Positions 35,939 through 44,824 of a DNA stretch of 64,000 nucleotides are shown here, one piece after another. The stretch lies in the NCBI RefSeq assembly GCF_013416325.1, contig NZ_JACCGK010000015.1, positions 54,991 to 118,990 on the forward strand, read 5' to 3'. This stretch comes from Vreelandella sedimenti. Its GTDB lineage: Bacteria > Pseudomonadota > Gammaproteobacteria > Pseudomonadales > Halomonadaceae. How positions within the stretch are numbered: the first letter of the stretch is position 1; each line of letters opens with the position of its first letter. A program made the translations under genes and the position numbers. The notes below the pieces were generated by a model that saw nothing but the letters and a program-made list of their open reading frames with translations, was not told the DNA's origin and did no database searches.

Positions 35939-36688
35939 ATGAAACTTGAAGGAAAAATTGCTGTTGTCACTGGCGCATCAAAAGGTATTGGTGCAGGTAT
36001 CGCTAAAGCATTAGCTGCCGCAGGCGCGACCGTCGTAGTCAACTATGCGTCAAGCAAATCTCACGCCGATGCGGTTGTGGCAGAGATTCAGGGCCAGGGC
36101 GGTAAAGGCGTCGGTATCCAAGCAGATATGGGTAACGCTGCCGACGTGACACGTCTGTTTGAAACTGTCAAAGACGACTTCGGAACGCTGGATATTCTCG
36201 TTAATAATGCGGGTGTAGCGGTATTTCAAATGATTGATGATCTGACCGAAGACGCGTTCCATCAGCAATTCAACGTCAATGTGCTCGGTTACCTTTTAGC
36301 TGTTCGAGAAGCCGTCAAGCTGCTTGGCTCATCGGGTAGCATCATCAACATCAGCTCGATTCTCAGCACCGACCCCTACCTGGCTTCCAGTGTCTATTCT
36401 GCCACCAAGGGCGCGGTCGATACATTGACGTTCGCGTTGGCTCGGGAGCTTGGGCCACGTGGGATCAGAGTCAACTCGATCTTGCCCGGTCACACCAATA
36501 CGCCTGGGACTGACGGTAATTTCGCTGGAGAACTAGGAGAAAAGCTTATCGCAGGCACACCTCTGGGCCGTTTTGGTGAGCCAGAAGACATTGCACCGTT
36601 GGCTGTTTTCCTAGCGTCGGAGGACTCACATTGGGTAACGGGAGAGTCCATTCGAGCGTCGGGTGGTGTACGAGGCGTTGGTTACTAG
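35939..36688 (+). CDS. short-chain dehydrogenase/reductase, FabG-like
   Basis: A 249-residue classical SDR. Cofactor loop TGASKGIG (about 11-18), NNAG near 88-91, catalytic Ser in IINISSIL and YSATK near 150-154, followed by VNSILPGHTNTPG. The C-terminal ASEDSHWVTGESIRASGG closely parallels 3-oxoacyl-ACP reductase-like proteins of secondary metabolism or detoxification rather than the housekeeping FabG. An AGGTCAG sequence precedes the ATG. It is divergent from the AraC regulator and 66 bases ahead of the MFS exporter. Confidence 0.92.
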   Translation: MKLEGKIAVVTGASKGIGAGIAKALAAAGATVVVNYASSKSHADAVVAEIQGQGGKGVGIQADMGNAADVTRLFETVKDDFGTLDILVNNAGVAVFQMIDDLTEDAFHQQFNVNVLGYLLAVREAVKLLGSSGSIINISSILSTDPYLASSVYSATKGAVDTLTFALARELGPRGIRVNSILPGHTNTPGTDGNFAGELGEKLIAGTPLGRFGEPEDIAPLAVFLASEDSHWVTGESIRASGGVRGVGY

Positions 36689-36708
36689 ACACTTCCCTAT
36701 TAATGCTG

Positions 36709-36732
36709 AAGGCGCACGATGTCGTGCGCCTT
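36709..36732. terminator. perfect palindromic stem-loop between SDR and MFS genes
   Basis: AAGGCGCACGA (36709-36719), a two-base centre, then TCGTGCGCCTT (36722-36732). It lies 20 bases past the SDR stop. No long T-run follows, so it may act as an attenuating or mRNA-stabilising hairpin, or a bound palindrome. Confidence 0.5.
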
Positions 36733-36754
36733 CATGGTTTCCAGGTTCGCAAAA

Positions 36755-37948
36755 ATGCCCCAAGTTTTAGCAGCAACAGACCAAAATGCCGCTTCATCCC
36801 AAACATTAACACCCACCCCGGCCCCATGGAGCGCGGTAGCGACTATTGGCGTGGGGGCATTCGCCCTCGTTACAGCCGAGTTTTTACCCGTTGGCCTGCT
36901 ACCTCAAATAGCAAGTGATCTAGCCATTAGTGAGGGACAAGCAGGCCTCATGATCACTATTCCAGGAATCGTGGCGGCCTGCTCAGCGCTCTTAACGGTC
37001 AGTCTGGCCAAAACCTTTGATCGGCGACACGTACTCTGGATCCTGCTCAGCCTCCTGGTCGTATCCAACGCACTCATGGCGTGCTCAAACGGTTTATTTG
37101 TCTTGTTATCAGGCCGTGTCCTGCTGGGTATTGCGGTGGGTGGATTTTGGACTATAGGCGTATCGTTAGGCCCTAGATTGAGGCCCGACTCAGTGGGGCG
37201 AGCGACATCAATTATTTTTTCGGGGGTTACGCTAGGCACCGTTGCAGGCGTACCAGCGGGAACGCTGCTTGGGGGCTTGTTCGGTTGGCGCATCGCATTT
37301 GTCGCTTTTGCCGCTCTGGCCTCACTTGTCGTCGTTGCATTAGTGCTGCTTCTGCCCAGCATTCGTCCGGAAAAAACGTCGGGGTTCACACAATTACCGG
37401 CTGTACTGAGGTTGCCCAAAGTCCAGGTTGGCCTGGTGGCTGTTATGCTGATATTTATCGGACAATTTTCGGCCTATACCTACATCACACCTTATCTGAA
37501 TCAAATTAGCGGAATTGAATCGAGCAGGCTGAGCTTTCTCTTATTGGGGTATGGGGTTGCTGGAATATTTGGCAATTTGCTATGCGGCTGGTTCGTCGAT
37601 CGAGACGTACGCTTAGCGGTATTGGGTACATCGTTGTTGTTAGGCTGTTCGATGCTATTGCTGGTTTCCATGGGAGATAACCCACTATCTGCAATAGCAG
37701 CAGTCATAGCCTGGGGGTTTGGATTTGGGATGCTACCTATTGCCATTCAAAGTTGGATTTTCAGTGCCGCGCCTGATCGCCTGGAAAGCGTTGCGGCGCT
37801 GTTTGTATCTATCGCTCAACTCGCAATGGGAGGTGGAGCATTGCTCGGAGGAGTTACTGTCGATCATTACGGTATCGCAAGTGCCGTATGGGTAGGCGCA
37901 GTGGGAGCTCTTTGCGGAGCAATATGGATCTTTGCGCGCTTTCCGTAG
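36755..37948 (+). CDS. MFS transporter, drug/sugar efflux type
   Basis: A 12-helix major facilitator, 397 residues from the ATG at 36755. The frame opens at 36719, inside a strong stem-loop, which argues for the later start. The N-terminal cytosolic stretch (MPQVLAATDQ) precedes helix 1, AVATIGVGAFALVTAEFLPVG, the AraJ/NepI/SotB-like signature of the DHA1 efflux group. The loop 2-3 motif resembles KTFDRRHVL, and helix 5 has the antiporter-type GVTLGTVAGVPAGTLLGGLFGWR motif C. It probably exports a small molecule by proton antiport; the substrate is unknown. It follows the SDR, and the divergent AraC protein may control both. Confidence 0.9.
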   Translation: MPQVLAATDQNAASSQTLTPTPAPWSAVATIGVGAFALVTAEFLPVGLLPQIASDLAISEGQAGLMITIPGIVAACSALLTVSLAKTFDRRHVLWILLSLLVVSNALMACSNGLFVLLSGRVLLGIAVGGFWTIGVSLGPRLRPDSVGRATSIIFSGVTLGTVAGVPAGTLLGGLFGWRIAFVAFAALASLVVVALVLLLPSIRPEKTSGFTQLPAVLRLPKVQVGLVAVMLIFIGQFSAYTYITPYLNQISGIESSRLSFLLLGYGVAGIFGNLLCGWFVDRDVRLAVLGTSLLLGCSMLLLVSMGDNPLSAIAAVIAWGFGFGMLPIAIQSWIFSAAPDRLESVAALFVSIAQLAMGGGALLGGVTVDHYGIASAVWVGAVGALCGAIWIFARFP

Positions 37949-38262
37949 AAGCAGGTTCGATAGACGCCAGATCAGGGAAACGCTACTTTGCTATTTCTAT
38001 CGCATGTTTCGCCCACACTAATATAGATTGTGGTCAAAAACGTCTATTGCATGTCGGAAGTATGTGGGTGAGCGTATGCTTTTGTCTAACTGGGCACCGA
38101 AGCATCCCTACTTTTACGTTGGCGACCCTTTATAAAGAGAAAATATTTCAAAACTGCCTCATGGGCTACCCGCCAAACACTTTCAGTAATCGCTGTATCT
38201 AGTTCAGAAAATTAGCAGCTAGAGTAGCTGGCTCATTCCCACCAATTATCAAGAGGTATGCA
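37949..38262. other. intergenic, nothing recognised
   Basis: AT-rich spacer between the MFS gene and a GST gene. A frame at 37888-38202 overlaps the MFS 3' end in another frame and has no protein-like features. No hairpin or operator was convincing. Confidence 0.5.
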
Positions 38263-38931
38263 ATGGAATATGACTTTTATTGGATCAGCGGTAGCCCTAA
38301 CGCTTGGCGTGCCATGCTAACACTGGAGCATAAAGGAATTTACTACCGTTCCCATAGGCTTGACCCCGGCAACCAGGAGCAGAAAAGCCCAGCATTCCTG
38401 GAACTCAACCCTTTAGGCAAAGTACCTGTTCTAAAGCATGGCAATGTCGTCATCGCTGAATCGATTGCTATCATGGCTTATCTGGAGCGCGTACACCCGC
38501 AGCCGCCACTCTTTGGGGTAACAGCTGCCGAAACGGGGCTGATATGGCAGCGGATTTTTGAATTCGTCAACAGTTTGCGCGATGTCATAGACGATGGCGT
38601 GGTTCGTCCACTTAGCCAAGGGGCGATGTTAAATGACACTGATGCATTGAAAATGGCTGCCAACAGTATTTACGCATCATTGGATAGAATGGAGACCACT
38701 TTGGGAACATTCGATTATCTGGCGGGCAATAAGGTGTCTGCGGCAGACTTTACAGTGCTTCCCAATCTTTTGATGCTTATACGCATCGGCAGTCGTACCG
38801 ATGTATTGGCACTCAAAATGAATCTTAATGAGATTCGTTCTCGATATTCTGCAATCGACAGCTGGCTTGCTCGTTTGGAGGCATTGCCAGCTTTCGATGC
38901 CGCATATCCACCGCACTGGCGCTTATCTTGA
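38263..38931 (+). CDS. glutathione S-transferase family protein
   Basis: A 222-residue GST. The N-terminal thioredoxin fold (about 1-80) reads DFYWISGSPNAWRAMLTLEHKG with Ser in the catalytic SPN position, LNPLGKVPVLKHG with the cis-Pro, and AESIAIMAYLER with the ESxAI glutathione contact. The C-terminal helical domain (about 90-215) contains GNKVSAADFTVLPNL, with the SAADF N-capping box. It is similar in layout to zeta/theta-like bacterial GSTs. Substrate unknown. An AGAGG precedes the ATG by seven bases. It stands alone at the edge of the accessory region and is not closely similar to the GST at 10.6 kb. Confidence 0.88.
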   Translation: MEYDFYWISGSPNAWRAMLTLEHKGIYYRSHRLDPGNQEQKSPAFLELNPLGKVPVLKHGNVVIAESIAIMAYLERVHPQPPLFGVTAAETGLIWQRIFEFVNSLRDVIDDGVVRPLSQGAMLNDTDALKMAANSIYASLDRMETTLGTFDYLAGNKVSAADFTVLPNLLMLIRIGSRTDVLALKMNLNEIRSRYSAIDSWLARLEALPAFDAAYPPHWRLS

Positions 38932-38987
38932 TTGGCCGAGTGGCTATTGGCATCTGCTCGTTTATATAAATGCCGGAACGAATAGTG

Positions 38988-40904
38988 CTACTGGGCACCA
39001 TTACTAGGCTGTTGTTGAGGTTTTGGCTCATGCTCAGGTGGTGTCCAGATAGGCACATCCTGCCGCTGCGGCTCCGGCCAATCCTGCTGCATTGCGCTAT
39101 TCAACGACTCTTCCAGCTTCATAAATAGCTCACTATAGCGAGGGCCGAAAGTATTCCCTCCCTCAATGTCCTTCCAGGTTGCAAACAATTCATCCTCATG
39201 GGCATCTTCGTTCTGTACAAAGGCCCAGGTCATCTGTTTAGCACGCATGGGGTGCACGCCCATGGCAGTCAGTGCGTGCCCGCCCAGTTCCAACGCTGAA
39301 TGATAGGTTTCACTGATAACGTCGTCGGCCCCTGCGTCACGTAGTTGATAGCCATGCCCACGGTCGAATGCACGGGCTAGCACCCACACTTGTGGGTAGG
39401 CATGCTTCACATGCTTAACCATCTGCACCGCACGCTCACGATCGTCTAACGCGATAACCAATAATCGGGCGTGCTCAATCCCTGCGGTCTCAAGCAAGTC
39501 GGAGCGGCTGGCGTCGCCAAAGTAGCTTTTGATGTTAATTTTGCGCAGGTTCTCGATCTGCTCAATCTCCAGATCCAGCGCCACGATGGGGATATTATTG
39601 GCGCGCAGCAAGCGGCAGATTATTTGTCCAAACCGCCCTACCCCCGCAACGATAACCGGTGCTTGCTCCTCAATAGCATCGGCTTCGCGATCATCGTTTT
39701 TAGCGATAAGGTAGCGCGGCAGCACCAGCCGGTCATAGGCAATAAATAGCAACGGCGTTAAGAACATCGATAGCGCCACCACCAGTGAGAGAATTTGGGA
39801 GGTATCAGTAGGAATCACGTTGTTTTGAACGCTGTAGGTCAGCAGCACAAAGCCAAACTCACCGGCTTGGGCAAGGCTTAAAGTGAATAGCCAGCCGTTG
39901 CTACCATGCACTCGAAATAGCAGCGCCAAGCCCAGCAGAATCACACCTTTAACAACGATAACCGCCACGCCTAGCGATAGCACCGTGCCCCACTCCGCCG
40001 CCAGCACCGAGAAGTTGATGCCCGCTCCCACGGTAATAAAGAACAGCCCCAGTAGTAGTCCTTTGAAAGGCTCAATATTGGCTTCCAGCTCGTGCTTAAA
40101 TTCACTGTTGGCGAGCACCACCCCCGCCAGGAAGGCACCCAGTGCGGGAGATAAATTGACCACACTCATCAGTGCGGCGATGCCAATCACCAGCATCAGC
40201 GCACTAGCGGTAAATACTTCACGCAGGCCAGAGCCAATCACATAGCGAAACAGCAGTGGCATTAAGTAGTAGCCGCCGGCGATGACACTCACGATGGCAC
40301 CCACGACCACTAAGGCGTGCGCCCAGCCGGGCAAGTGCGCTACCAGGCTTAAGCTGGCATGACCGTCATCACCGCCCGCCCCCATCAACTCAGGCAGCGC
40401 CAGAAGCGGGATCAGCGCCAGCATGGGGATCACCGCAATATCCTGAAACAACAGCACCGAGAAAGCGCTGCGACCACCCTCCGTTTTGGCGAGCCCCTTT
40501 TCATTCAGTGTTTGCAGCACAATGGCTGTGGAAGAGAGCGCAAAAATCAGCCCCACCGCCAGGGCGGTTTGCCACACAAGCCCCAGCCACCAGGCAATAG
40601 CGGTGCCAGCAGCGGCGGTTAACACAACCTGAAGCCCACCCAGACCGATCAGCCGAACCCGCATAGCCCACAACCCTTTGGGGTCAAGCTCCATGCCCAC
40701 CAAAAACAGCATCATCACCACGCCAAACTCGGCAAAGTGCTGAATGGTGGTGGTCTCCTGCCCCACCAGTCCAAGGATTGGCCCTATCACTACCCCGGCG
40801 ACCAAGTAACCCAGTACCGACCCCAGACCAAAACGCTTGGCAAGAGGTACGGCGATCACCGCAGCAACAAGATAAATAAAGGCTTGAATGAAATAACTGG
40901 TCAT
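38988..40904 (-). CDS. Kef-type K+/H+ antiporter with RCK (TrkA-N) domain
   Basis: A 638-residue CPA2 transporter. The N-terminal 400 residues form about 12 membrane segments: FGLGSVLGYLVAGVVIGPILG, FGVVMMLFLVGMELDP and ALSSTAIVLQTLNEKG are Kef landmarks, and NLSPALGAFLAGVVLA follows. A cytosolic TrkA-N nucleotide-binding domain begins VIVAGVGRFGQIICRLL (about 418-434), with LDLEIEQIENLRK and YFGDASRSDLLETAG. A Gln/Pro-rich tail ends the protein. KefB/KefC release K+ during electrophile stress under glutathione control. No KefF/KefG accessory gene is adjacent, so glutathione gating is not established. Divergent from trpR. Confidence 0.92.
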   Translation of the reverse strand: MTSYFIQAFIYLVAAVIAVPLAKRFGLGSVLGYLVAGVVIGPILGLVGQETTTIQHFAEFGVVMMLFLVGMELDPKGLWAMRVRLIGLGGLQVVLTAAAGTAIAWWLGLVWQTALAVGLIFALSSTAIVLQTLNEKGLAKTEGGRSAFSVLLFQDIAVIPMLALIPLLALPELMGAGGDDGHASLSLVAHLPGWAHALVVVGAIVSVIAGGYYLMPLLFRYVIGSGLREVFTASALMLVIGIAALMSVVNLSPALGAFLAGVVLANSEFKHELEANIEPFKGLLLGLFFITVGAGINFSVLAAEWGTVLSLGVAVIVVKGVILLGLALLFRVHGSNGWLFTLSLAQAGEFGFVLLTYSVQNNVIPTDTSQILSLVVALSMFLTPLLFIAYDRLVLPRYLIAKNDDREADAIEEQAPVIVAGVGRFGQIICRLLRANNIPIVALDLEIEQIENLRKINIKSYFGDASRSDLLETAGIEHARLLVIALDDRERAVQMVKHVKHAYPQVWVLARAFDRGHGYQLRDAGADDVISETYHSALELGGHALTAMGVHPMRAKQMTWAFVQNEDAHEDELFATWKDIEGGNTFGPRYSELFMKLEESLNSAMQQDWPEPQRQDVPIWTPPEHEPKPQQQPSNGAQ

Positions 40905-40932
40905 CGGGGCTCCTTAAATTGACAGGCGCTAC

Positions 40933-40960
40933 TTGACTTCCCAGAGCATTCAGGTAGCGT
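40933..40960 (+). promoter_or_regulatory. putative trpR-trpE-trpG promoter
   Basis: A -35-like TTGACT (40933-40938) and a -10-like TAGCGT (40955-40960) separated by 16 bases, with the TrpR palindrome overlapping the 3' edge. The -10 match is modest. Confidence 0.4.
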
Positions 40961-40976
40961 ACTAGTACGTTAGTAC
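40959..40976. promoter_or_regulatory. TrpR operator
   Basis: GTACTAGTACGTTAGTAC has the exact GTACT-N8-AGTAC form of enteric TrpR operators, including the one ahead of E. coli trpR. It lies 26 bases before the trpR ATG, so tryptophan-loaded TrpR should repress its own operon. Confidence 0.85.
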
Positions 40977-41001
40977 ATCACTAATTACTCGGTAGCAAAC
41001 T

Positions 41002-41280
41002 ATGCCTTCAAACGGTCACTATCAGGCTGAGCTAATCGACCACCTACTCTCCATTAATTCACCTGAAGCAATGGATCGAGCGCTGGCGAGCCTGCTAACG
41101 CCTGCAGAGTACCAAGAAATCAGTAAACGCCTACAAATTTTTAAGCTGCTGCGTGAAGGCGTGCCCCACCGCAAAATTGCCGAAACCCTCGGCGTGGGCA
41201 TCGCTACGGTTTCACGGGGTTCCCGCGCACTTACCACGTTACCCTCTTCAAGCCCTTCTTCACGGAATGATGCATCATGA
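41002..41280 (+). CDS. trpR: Trp operon repressor
   Basis: A 92-residue all-helical repressor that binds L-tryptophan and then its operator. Family motifs: LLTPAEYQEISKRLQIFKLL (matching [20 protein letters not shown] of E. coli TrpR), then the helix-turn-helix PHRKIAETLGVGIATVSRGS (parallel to GAGIATITRGS). It is shorter than E. coli TrpR (108) mainly at the N-terminus. It is the first gene of an operon with trpE and trpG; its stop overlaps the trpE start (ATGA). An operator just upstream indicates autoregulation. Confidence 0.95.
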   Translation: MPSNGHYQAELIDHLLSINSPEAMDRALASLLTPAEYQEISKRLQIFKLLREGVPHRKIAETLGVGIATVSRGSRALTTLPSSSPSSRNDAS

Positions 41281-42698
41281 CCACTGCCAATACACATGCC
41301 TCATCAGACCCGCAGCCTTTTACGCTGCCACGCAAACCTCACTATGTGACCTTGGCAGCGGACTGCGACTTCTTTGCCCTGTTTCAGAAGATCGAACGTC
41401 GGTTTGATACCTGCTACATGCTGGAGTCATTGGGCGAAGATAGCCATATGGCGCGCCACTCGATTATCGGGTTCGACCCCGAGTACACGCTCTATGCCAA
41501 CGGCAACACGCTGACCATTGAAGAGCGTGACGGCAATGCCAACCACTACCCTAGCGACAACCCCTACGAACTGCTGCGTAGCCTGATCCCGCAGAATATT
41601 ATTTCCCGCAAGTACGCCGGTGGGTTAAGCGGCTATCTCGGTTACGATGCCATGCAATACTTCGAGCCCTCGCTTACGTTAAAAGCCAGCGATGATTTCG
41701 ACACTTTCCGTTTCGGACTTTACAAAGATGGCCTGATCCTCGACAAGATGACCGGGGAAGTCACCTACTTCTACTACGACAATAGCCGCTACGAATTTCT
41801 GCAGACGCTAATTGATGCAGACGATGAACCAGCAGGCCCGCTGAAAATCACCGCCTTAGGCGACACCATGAGCCAGGCAGAACACGCTGAGGCAGTGGCC
41901 AAGGTGAAGCAGGATATTATCGACGGTAAGGTGTTCCAGTGCGAAGTTGGCTTTAAAAAACGCTTTAGTATTGAAGGCGACGCCCTGGCGCTATATGACC
42001 AGTTGCGCACCATCAACCCGTCGCCGCAAATGTACTATGTCAAATTCGGCAAGCAGAAGCTGATCGGCGCAAGCCCGGAGCTTTTGTTCCGGCTTCGCCA
42101 GGGCGAGATGGAAACCTTCCCACTGGCGGGTACCACCACCCGGGGTCAAACGCCCCAAGAAGATACCCAGCTCGCCCGCGCGCTGCTTAACGATCCCAAA
42201 GAGATCGCCGAGCACAATATGATCGTGGATCTACACCGCAACGATATTGGCCGGGTGGCGCAATTTGGCACGGTGAAAGTGCGCAGCCTGATGGATATCA
42301 AGCGCTTTAGCCACGTGCAGCACATCTCCAGCGAGATCGTCGGCATCATCGCCGAAGGTGAAGATATGTTTACCGCGCTGGCCAGCAACTTCCCCGCGGG
42401 CACCCTCACCGGCGCACCCAAAATCGAGGCGATGAAAATCATCGATGATCTGGAAACCGACGGGCGCGGCCCCTACGGAGGCGCAGTGGGTCAGTTCTCG
42501 TTCAACGGCGACTGCACCTTTGCGATTCCCATTCGTACCGTGTTTGTGAATGGTGAGCATGCCTACGTGCAAACCTGCGGTGGCAATGTATTTGATAGCA
42601 ATGCCGACGATGAGTATGAGGAGATCCGCCGCAAGTTTGCCGGTACTCGCAAAGCCCTTACCCCCTTTATGGAGACGGACATGGAGAGCCCAGCATGA
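41277..42698 (+). CDS. trpE: anthranilate synthase component I
   Basis: Converts chorismate to anthranilate using ammonia supplied by TrpG. 473 residues. The tryptophan-feedback element appears as CYMLESLGED near residue 50. The chorismate-binding domain has FQCEVGFKKRF, PSPQMYYVKFG, ASPELLFRLRQGEMETFPLAGTTTRG (PIAGT-type motif), the Mg-binding region EHNMIVDLHRNDIGRVA, and FPAGTLTGAPKIEAM. It is coupled by four-base overlaps to trpR upstream and trpG downstream. The IDLHRND variant and short length suggest a TrpE lineage different from the 490-520 residue type of many gammaproteobacteria; this is an impression, not a measured phylogeny. Confidence 0.94.
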   Translation: MTTANTHASSDPQPFTLPRKPHYVTLAADCDFFALFQKIERRFDTCYMLESLGEDSHMARHSIIGFDPEYTLYANGNTLTIEERDGNANHYPSDNPYELLRSLIPQNIISRKYAGGLSGYLGYDAMQYFEPSLTLKASDDFDTFRFGLYKDGLILDKMTGEVTYFYYDNSRYEFLQTLIDADDEPAGPLKITALGDTMSQAEHAEAVAKVKQDIIDGKVFQCEVGFKKRFSIEGDALALYDQLRTINPSPQMYYVKFGKQKLIGASPELLFRLRQGEMETFPLAGTTTRGQTPQEDTQLARALLNDPKEIAEHNMIVDLHRNDIGRVAQFGTVKVRSLMDIKRFSHVQHISSEIVGIIAEGEDMFTALASNFPAGTLTGAPKIEAMKIIDDLETDGRGPYGGAVGQFSFNGDCTFAIPIRTVFVNGEHAYVQTCGGNVFDSNADDEYEEIRRKFAGTRKALTPFMETDMESPA

Positions 42699-43375
42699 AG
42701 GTACTTATCATCGATAATTACGACTCCTTCACCTATAACCTCTACCAGTTTATTGGTGAGATTCTAACCACAGAGAAGAATCGCGGCGGGCTGGCCAATT
42801 TTGAGATTATCGTTAAGCGCAACAATCAGATCGATTTCAACGCCATCGAAGCCATGGCCCCGGATCGTATTATCATCTCCCCCGGCCCCGGCTCGCCGGA
42901 TGACCCGCGCTACTTTGGTGTGTGCGCTGAAGTGATTGAGAAACTGGGCAAGACCACCCCGCTGCTGGGAGTGTGCCTGGGCATGCAGGGCATTGTGCAT
43001 GTATTTGGCGGCAAGGTGGTGAAAGCGCCGCTGCCGATGCATGGCAAGATCAGCCCGATCAGCCACAATAACGCATCGGTGTTTAACGGCGTGCCCGACC
43101 AGCTTGAGGTGATGCGCTACCACTCACTAATTGCCGATGCGACCACCCTGCCCGAGTGCCTGGAAGTGACCGCCACCGTGGGCGCACTTGAAGCGGATAG
43201 CTTTGAGCAGCGCAGCCGCTGGCAGGCATTGGGTGAATTCGAACTGATGGGCATTAAACATCGGGAGTACCCGATTCACGGCATCCAGTTCCACCCGGAA
43301 TCGTTTGCCACCGAGGGCGGTAAAGAGCTGATCGCTAATTTTCTTTTCGCGCCCGGCAACCACGACAGAGCGTAG
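42695..43375 (+). CDS. trpG: anthranilate synthase component II (glutamine amidotransferase)
   Basis: Hydrolyses glutamine and delivers ammonia to TrpE. A 226-residue class I amidotransferase. The N-terminus is IIDNYDSFTYNLYQFIGE, followed by a roughly 15-residue insertion (EILTTEKNRGGLANFE) relative to the usual 190-200 residue TrpG. The oxyanion motif is SPGPGSPDDPRY and the nucleophile Cys lies in LLGVCLGMQGI. The His/Glu pair is in GIQFHPESFATEGG. It overlaps trpE by four bases and is the last gene of the operon, followed by a hairpin. Confidence 0.95.
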   Translation: MKVLIIDNYDSFTYNLYQFIGEILTTEKNRGGLANFEIIVKRNNQIDFNAIEAMAPDRIIISPGPGSPDDPRYFGVCAEVIEKLGKTTPLLGVCLGMQGIVHVFGGKVVKAPLPMHGKISPISHNNASVFNGVPDQLEVMRYHSLIADATTLPECLEVTATVGALEADSFEQRSRWQALGEFELMGIKHREYPIHGIQFHPESFATEGGKELIANFLFAPGNHDRA

Positions 43376-43386
43376 GTACCAAGCAT

Positions 43387-43439
43387 AGGGTGGCTAAACG
43401 GGTGGCTAAATGAGACTCAATGAAACAGTTAGCCACCCT
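43387..43439. terminator. hairpin between convergent trpG and DUF1294 genes
   Basis: AGGGTGGCTAA (43387-43397) and a second near-copy GGGTGGCTAAA (43400-43410) can each pair with TTAGCCACCCT (43429-43439). It lies 12 bases after the trpG stop and overlaps the end of the opposing gene. There is no T-run on the plus strand. Confidence 0.45.
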
Positions 43440-43681
43440 GCACAGACCAGATTCACGACAACCGTCAGCCAGAACGTAACTTGAAAGGCGGTTTTCTGGG
43501 TTTTATGCCGCAGCCGCTGTTGGGCCAGTAGCGCACCTGGCCAACCACCCACTACCCCAAGCAGATGTAGCGACTTCTCACTCACCCGACGGCGGTTTTT
43601 AATAGCTGCCTTTTTGTCGATAGCATAAGTGATATAAGCGATAACGCTCACTACAGCGTAAAAGGCGACGATTGGGATCAC
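43406..43681 (-). CDS. DUF1294 family small membrane protein
   Basis: A 91-residue inner-membrane protein with about three hydrophobic segments: IVAFYAVVSVIAYITYAID at the N-terminus, LHLLGVVGGWPGALLAQ in the middle and VTFWLTVVVNLVCAGWLTV at the C-terminus. The signature DKKAA..RRVSE..LH followed by GGWPGALLAQQRLRHKTQK matches DUF1294 (PF06961). The function of the family is unknown; it is often fused to or near cold-shock domains. Its 3' end overlaps the hairpin shared with trpG. Confidence 0.88.
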   Translation of the reverse strand: MIPIVAFYAVVSVIAYITYAIDKKAAIKNRRRVSEKSLHLLGVVGGWPGALLAQQRLRHKTQKTAFQVTFWLTVVVNLVCAGWLTVSLSLI

Positions 43682-43708
43682 AGTGAAGACTCTTGAATGA
43701 TGGGGGAG

Positions 43709-44788
43709 TTACTTGCGCCGCTGAGAAGGCTTTCCACCCGCCGCTGGCTTACCACGGCCTTTACCAACGGGCTTACCTTTAGCACCAGACTTGCTTTTAG
43801 CTCCGGGCTTGCCGAGGGCTTTTCCGCCCTTGGGGTGCGGCTTACCTGGCGCACTGCCTTTCGGGCCGGTGCCTGTTTTTCCACTGACTTTTCCGCTGGC
43901 GGCTTTTTTACCCTTGACGGGTGGTTTAGCCCCGGCCGCTTTGGCACCAGCCGCCTTCGCGCCTGCTTTGGCCGGGCGCCCTTTCGCGGAAGGCGGTTTT
44001 GCCTTTCCTGCGCCTGAGCTGTAGTTGGGCCTTTCCGGCTTAGCTTTACTTTTCTTCTCTGGTGCAGCCTCTGAGCTTTCGGTCAACGCGATAATGGTTT
44101 CGATCTCTTTAGGAGTGAGATCGCGCCAGTCGCCCAGGGCCAAGCCTTTTAGCGGCACATTCATAATGCGCGTGCGAATCAGTTGGGTAACCTCGTAGCC
44201 GAAGTATTCACACATACGGCGAATTTGCCGATTGAGCCCCTGCACCAAGGTAATGGTGAATACAAAGGTGGACTCTTTTTGTACCTTGCAGCGCTTGGTC
44301 ACCTTGCCAAGAATCGGCACGCCGCTCTGCATGCCGTCAATAAACTCGTCGGTGATCGGCTTGTTCACCGTCACCTGGTACTCTTTTTCGTGGTTGTTAT
44401 TGGCGCGCAGAATCTTATTAACCAAATCGCCGTTATTGGTTAAAAAAATCAGCCCTTGGGAGTCTTTATCGAGCCGCCCAATGGGAAAAATGCGCACGCC
44501 ATGCTTCACAAACTCAACGATATTGTCTTTTTCGCTGGATTCAGTGGTGCTGACAATGCCCACCGGTTTGTTCAGCGCGATCAGCACCAGATCCTCCTCT
44601 TCCTGAGGCTCGATCTCCTGACCGTTAACTTTAACCAAGTCACCCGCCACCACTTGATCACCGGTGGTCGCGCGGCGACCGTTAATCCATACGTTGCCCT
44701 GCTCCACAAAGCGGTCGGCTTCACGGCGAGAGCACATCCCGCTCTCGCTAATATATTTATTGATACGGGTAGTTTTTCGAAACGACAT
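43709..44788 (-). CDS. rluF: 23S rRNA pseudouridine synthase, RluF type, with long basic tail
   Basis: Isomerises a uridine in 23S rRNA (U2604 in E. coli RluF). An N-terminal S4 RNA-binding domain (about 8-65: [23 protein letters not shown]) precedes an RsuA/RluF catalytic domain (about 70-235) with [17 protein letters not shown] (catalytic Asp), KEYQVTV, and [17 protein letters not shown]. After about residue 240 a roughly 120-residue tail of Lys, Ala, Gly and Pro (repeats such as [14 protein letters not shown]) extends the protein well past the usual 290 residues. The tail is likely disordered and RNA-binding. It lies on the minus strand, downstream of the DUF924 gene. Confidence 0.9.
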   Translation of the reverse strand: MSFRKTTRINKYISESGMCSRREADRFVEQGNVWINGRRATTGDQVVAGDLVKVNGQEIEPQEEEDLVLIALNKPVGIVSTTESSEKDNIVEFVKHGVRIFPIGRLDKDSQGLIFLTNNGDLVNKILRANNNHEKEYQVTVNKPITDEFIDGMQSGVPILGKVTKRCKVQKESTFVFTITLVQGLNRQIRRMCEYFGYEVTQLIRTRIMNVPLKGLALGDWRDLTPKEIETIIALTESSEAAPEKKSKAKPERPNYSSGAGKAKPPSAKGRPAKAGAKAAGAKAAGAKPPVKGKKAASGKVSGKTGTGPKGSAPGKPHPKGGKALGKPGAKSKSGAKGKPVGKGRGKPAAGGKPSQRRK

Positions 44789-44824
44789 AAAACGCCATGT
44801 GGCTATAAGAGGATAAGCAAACAG

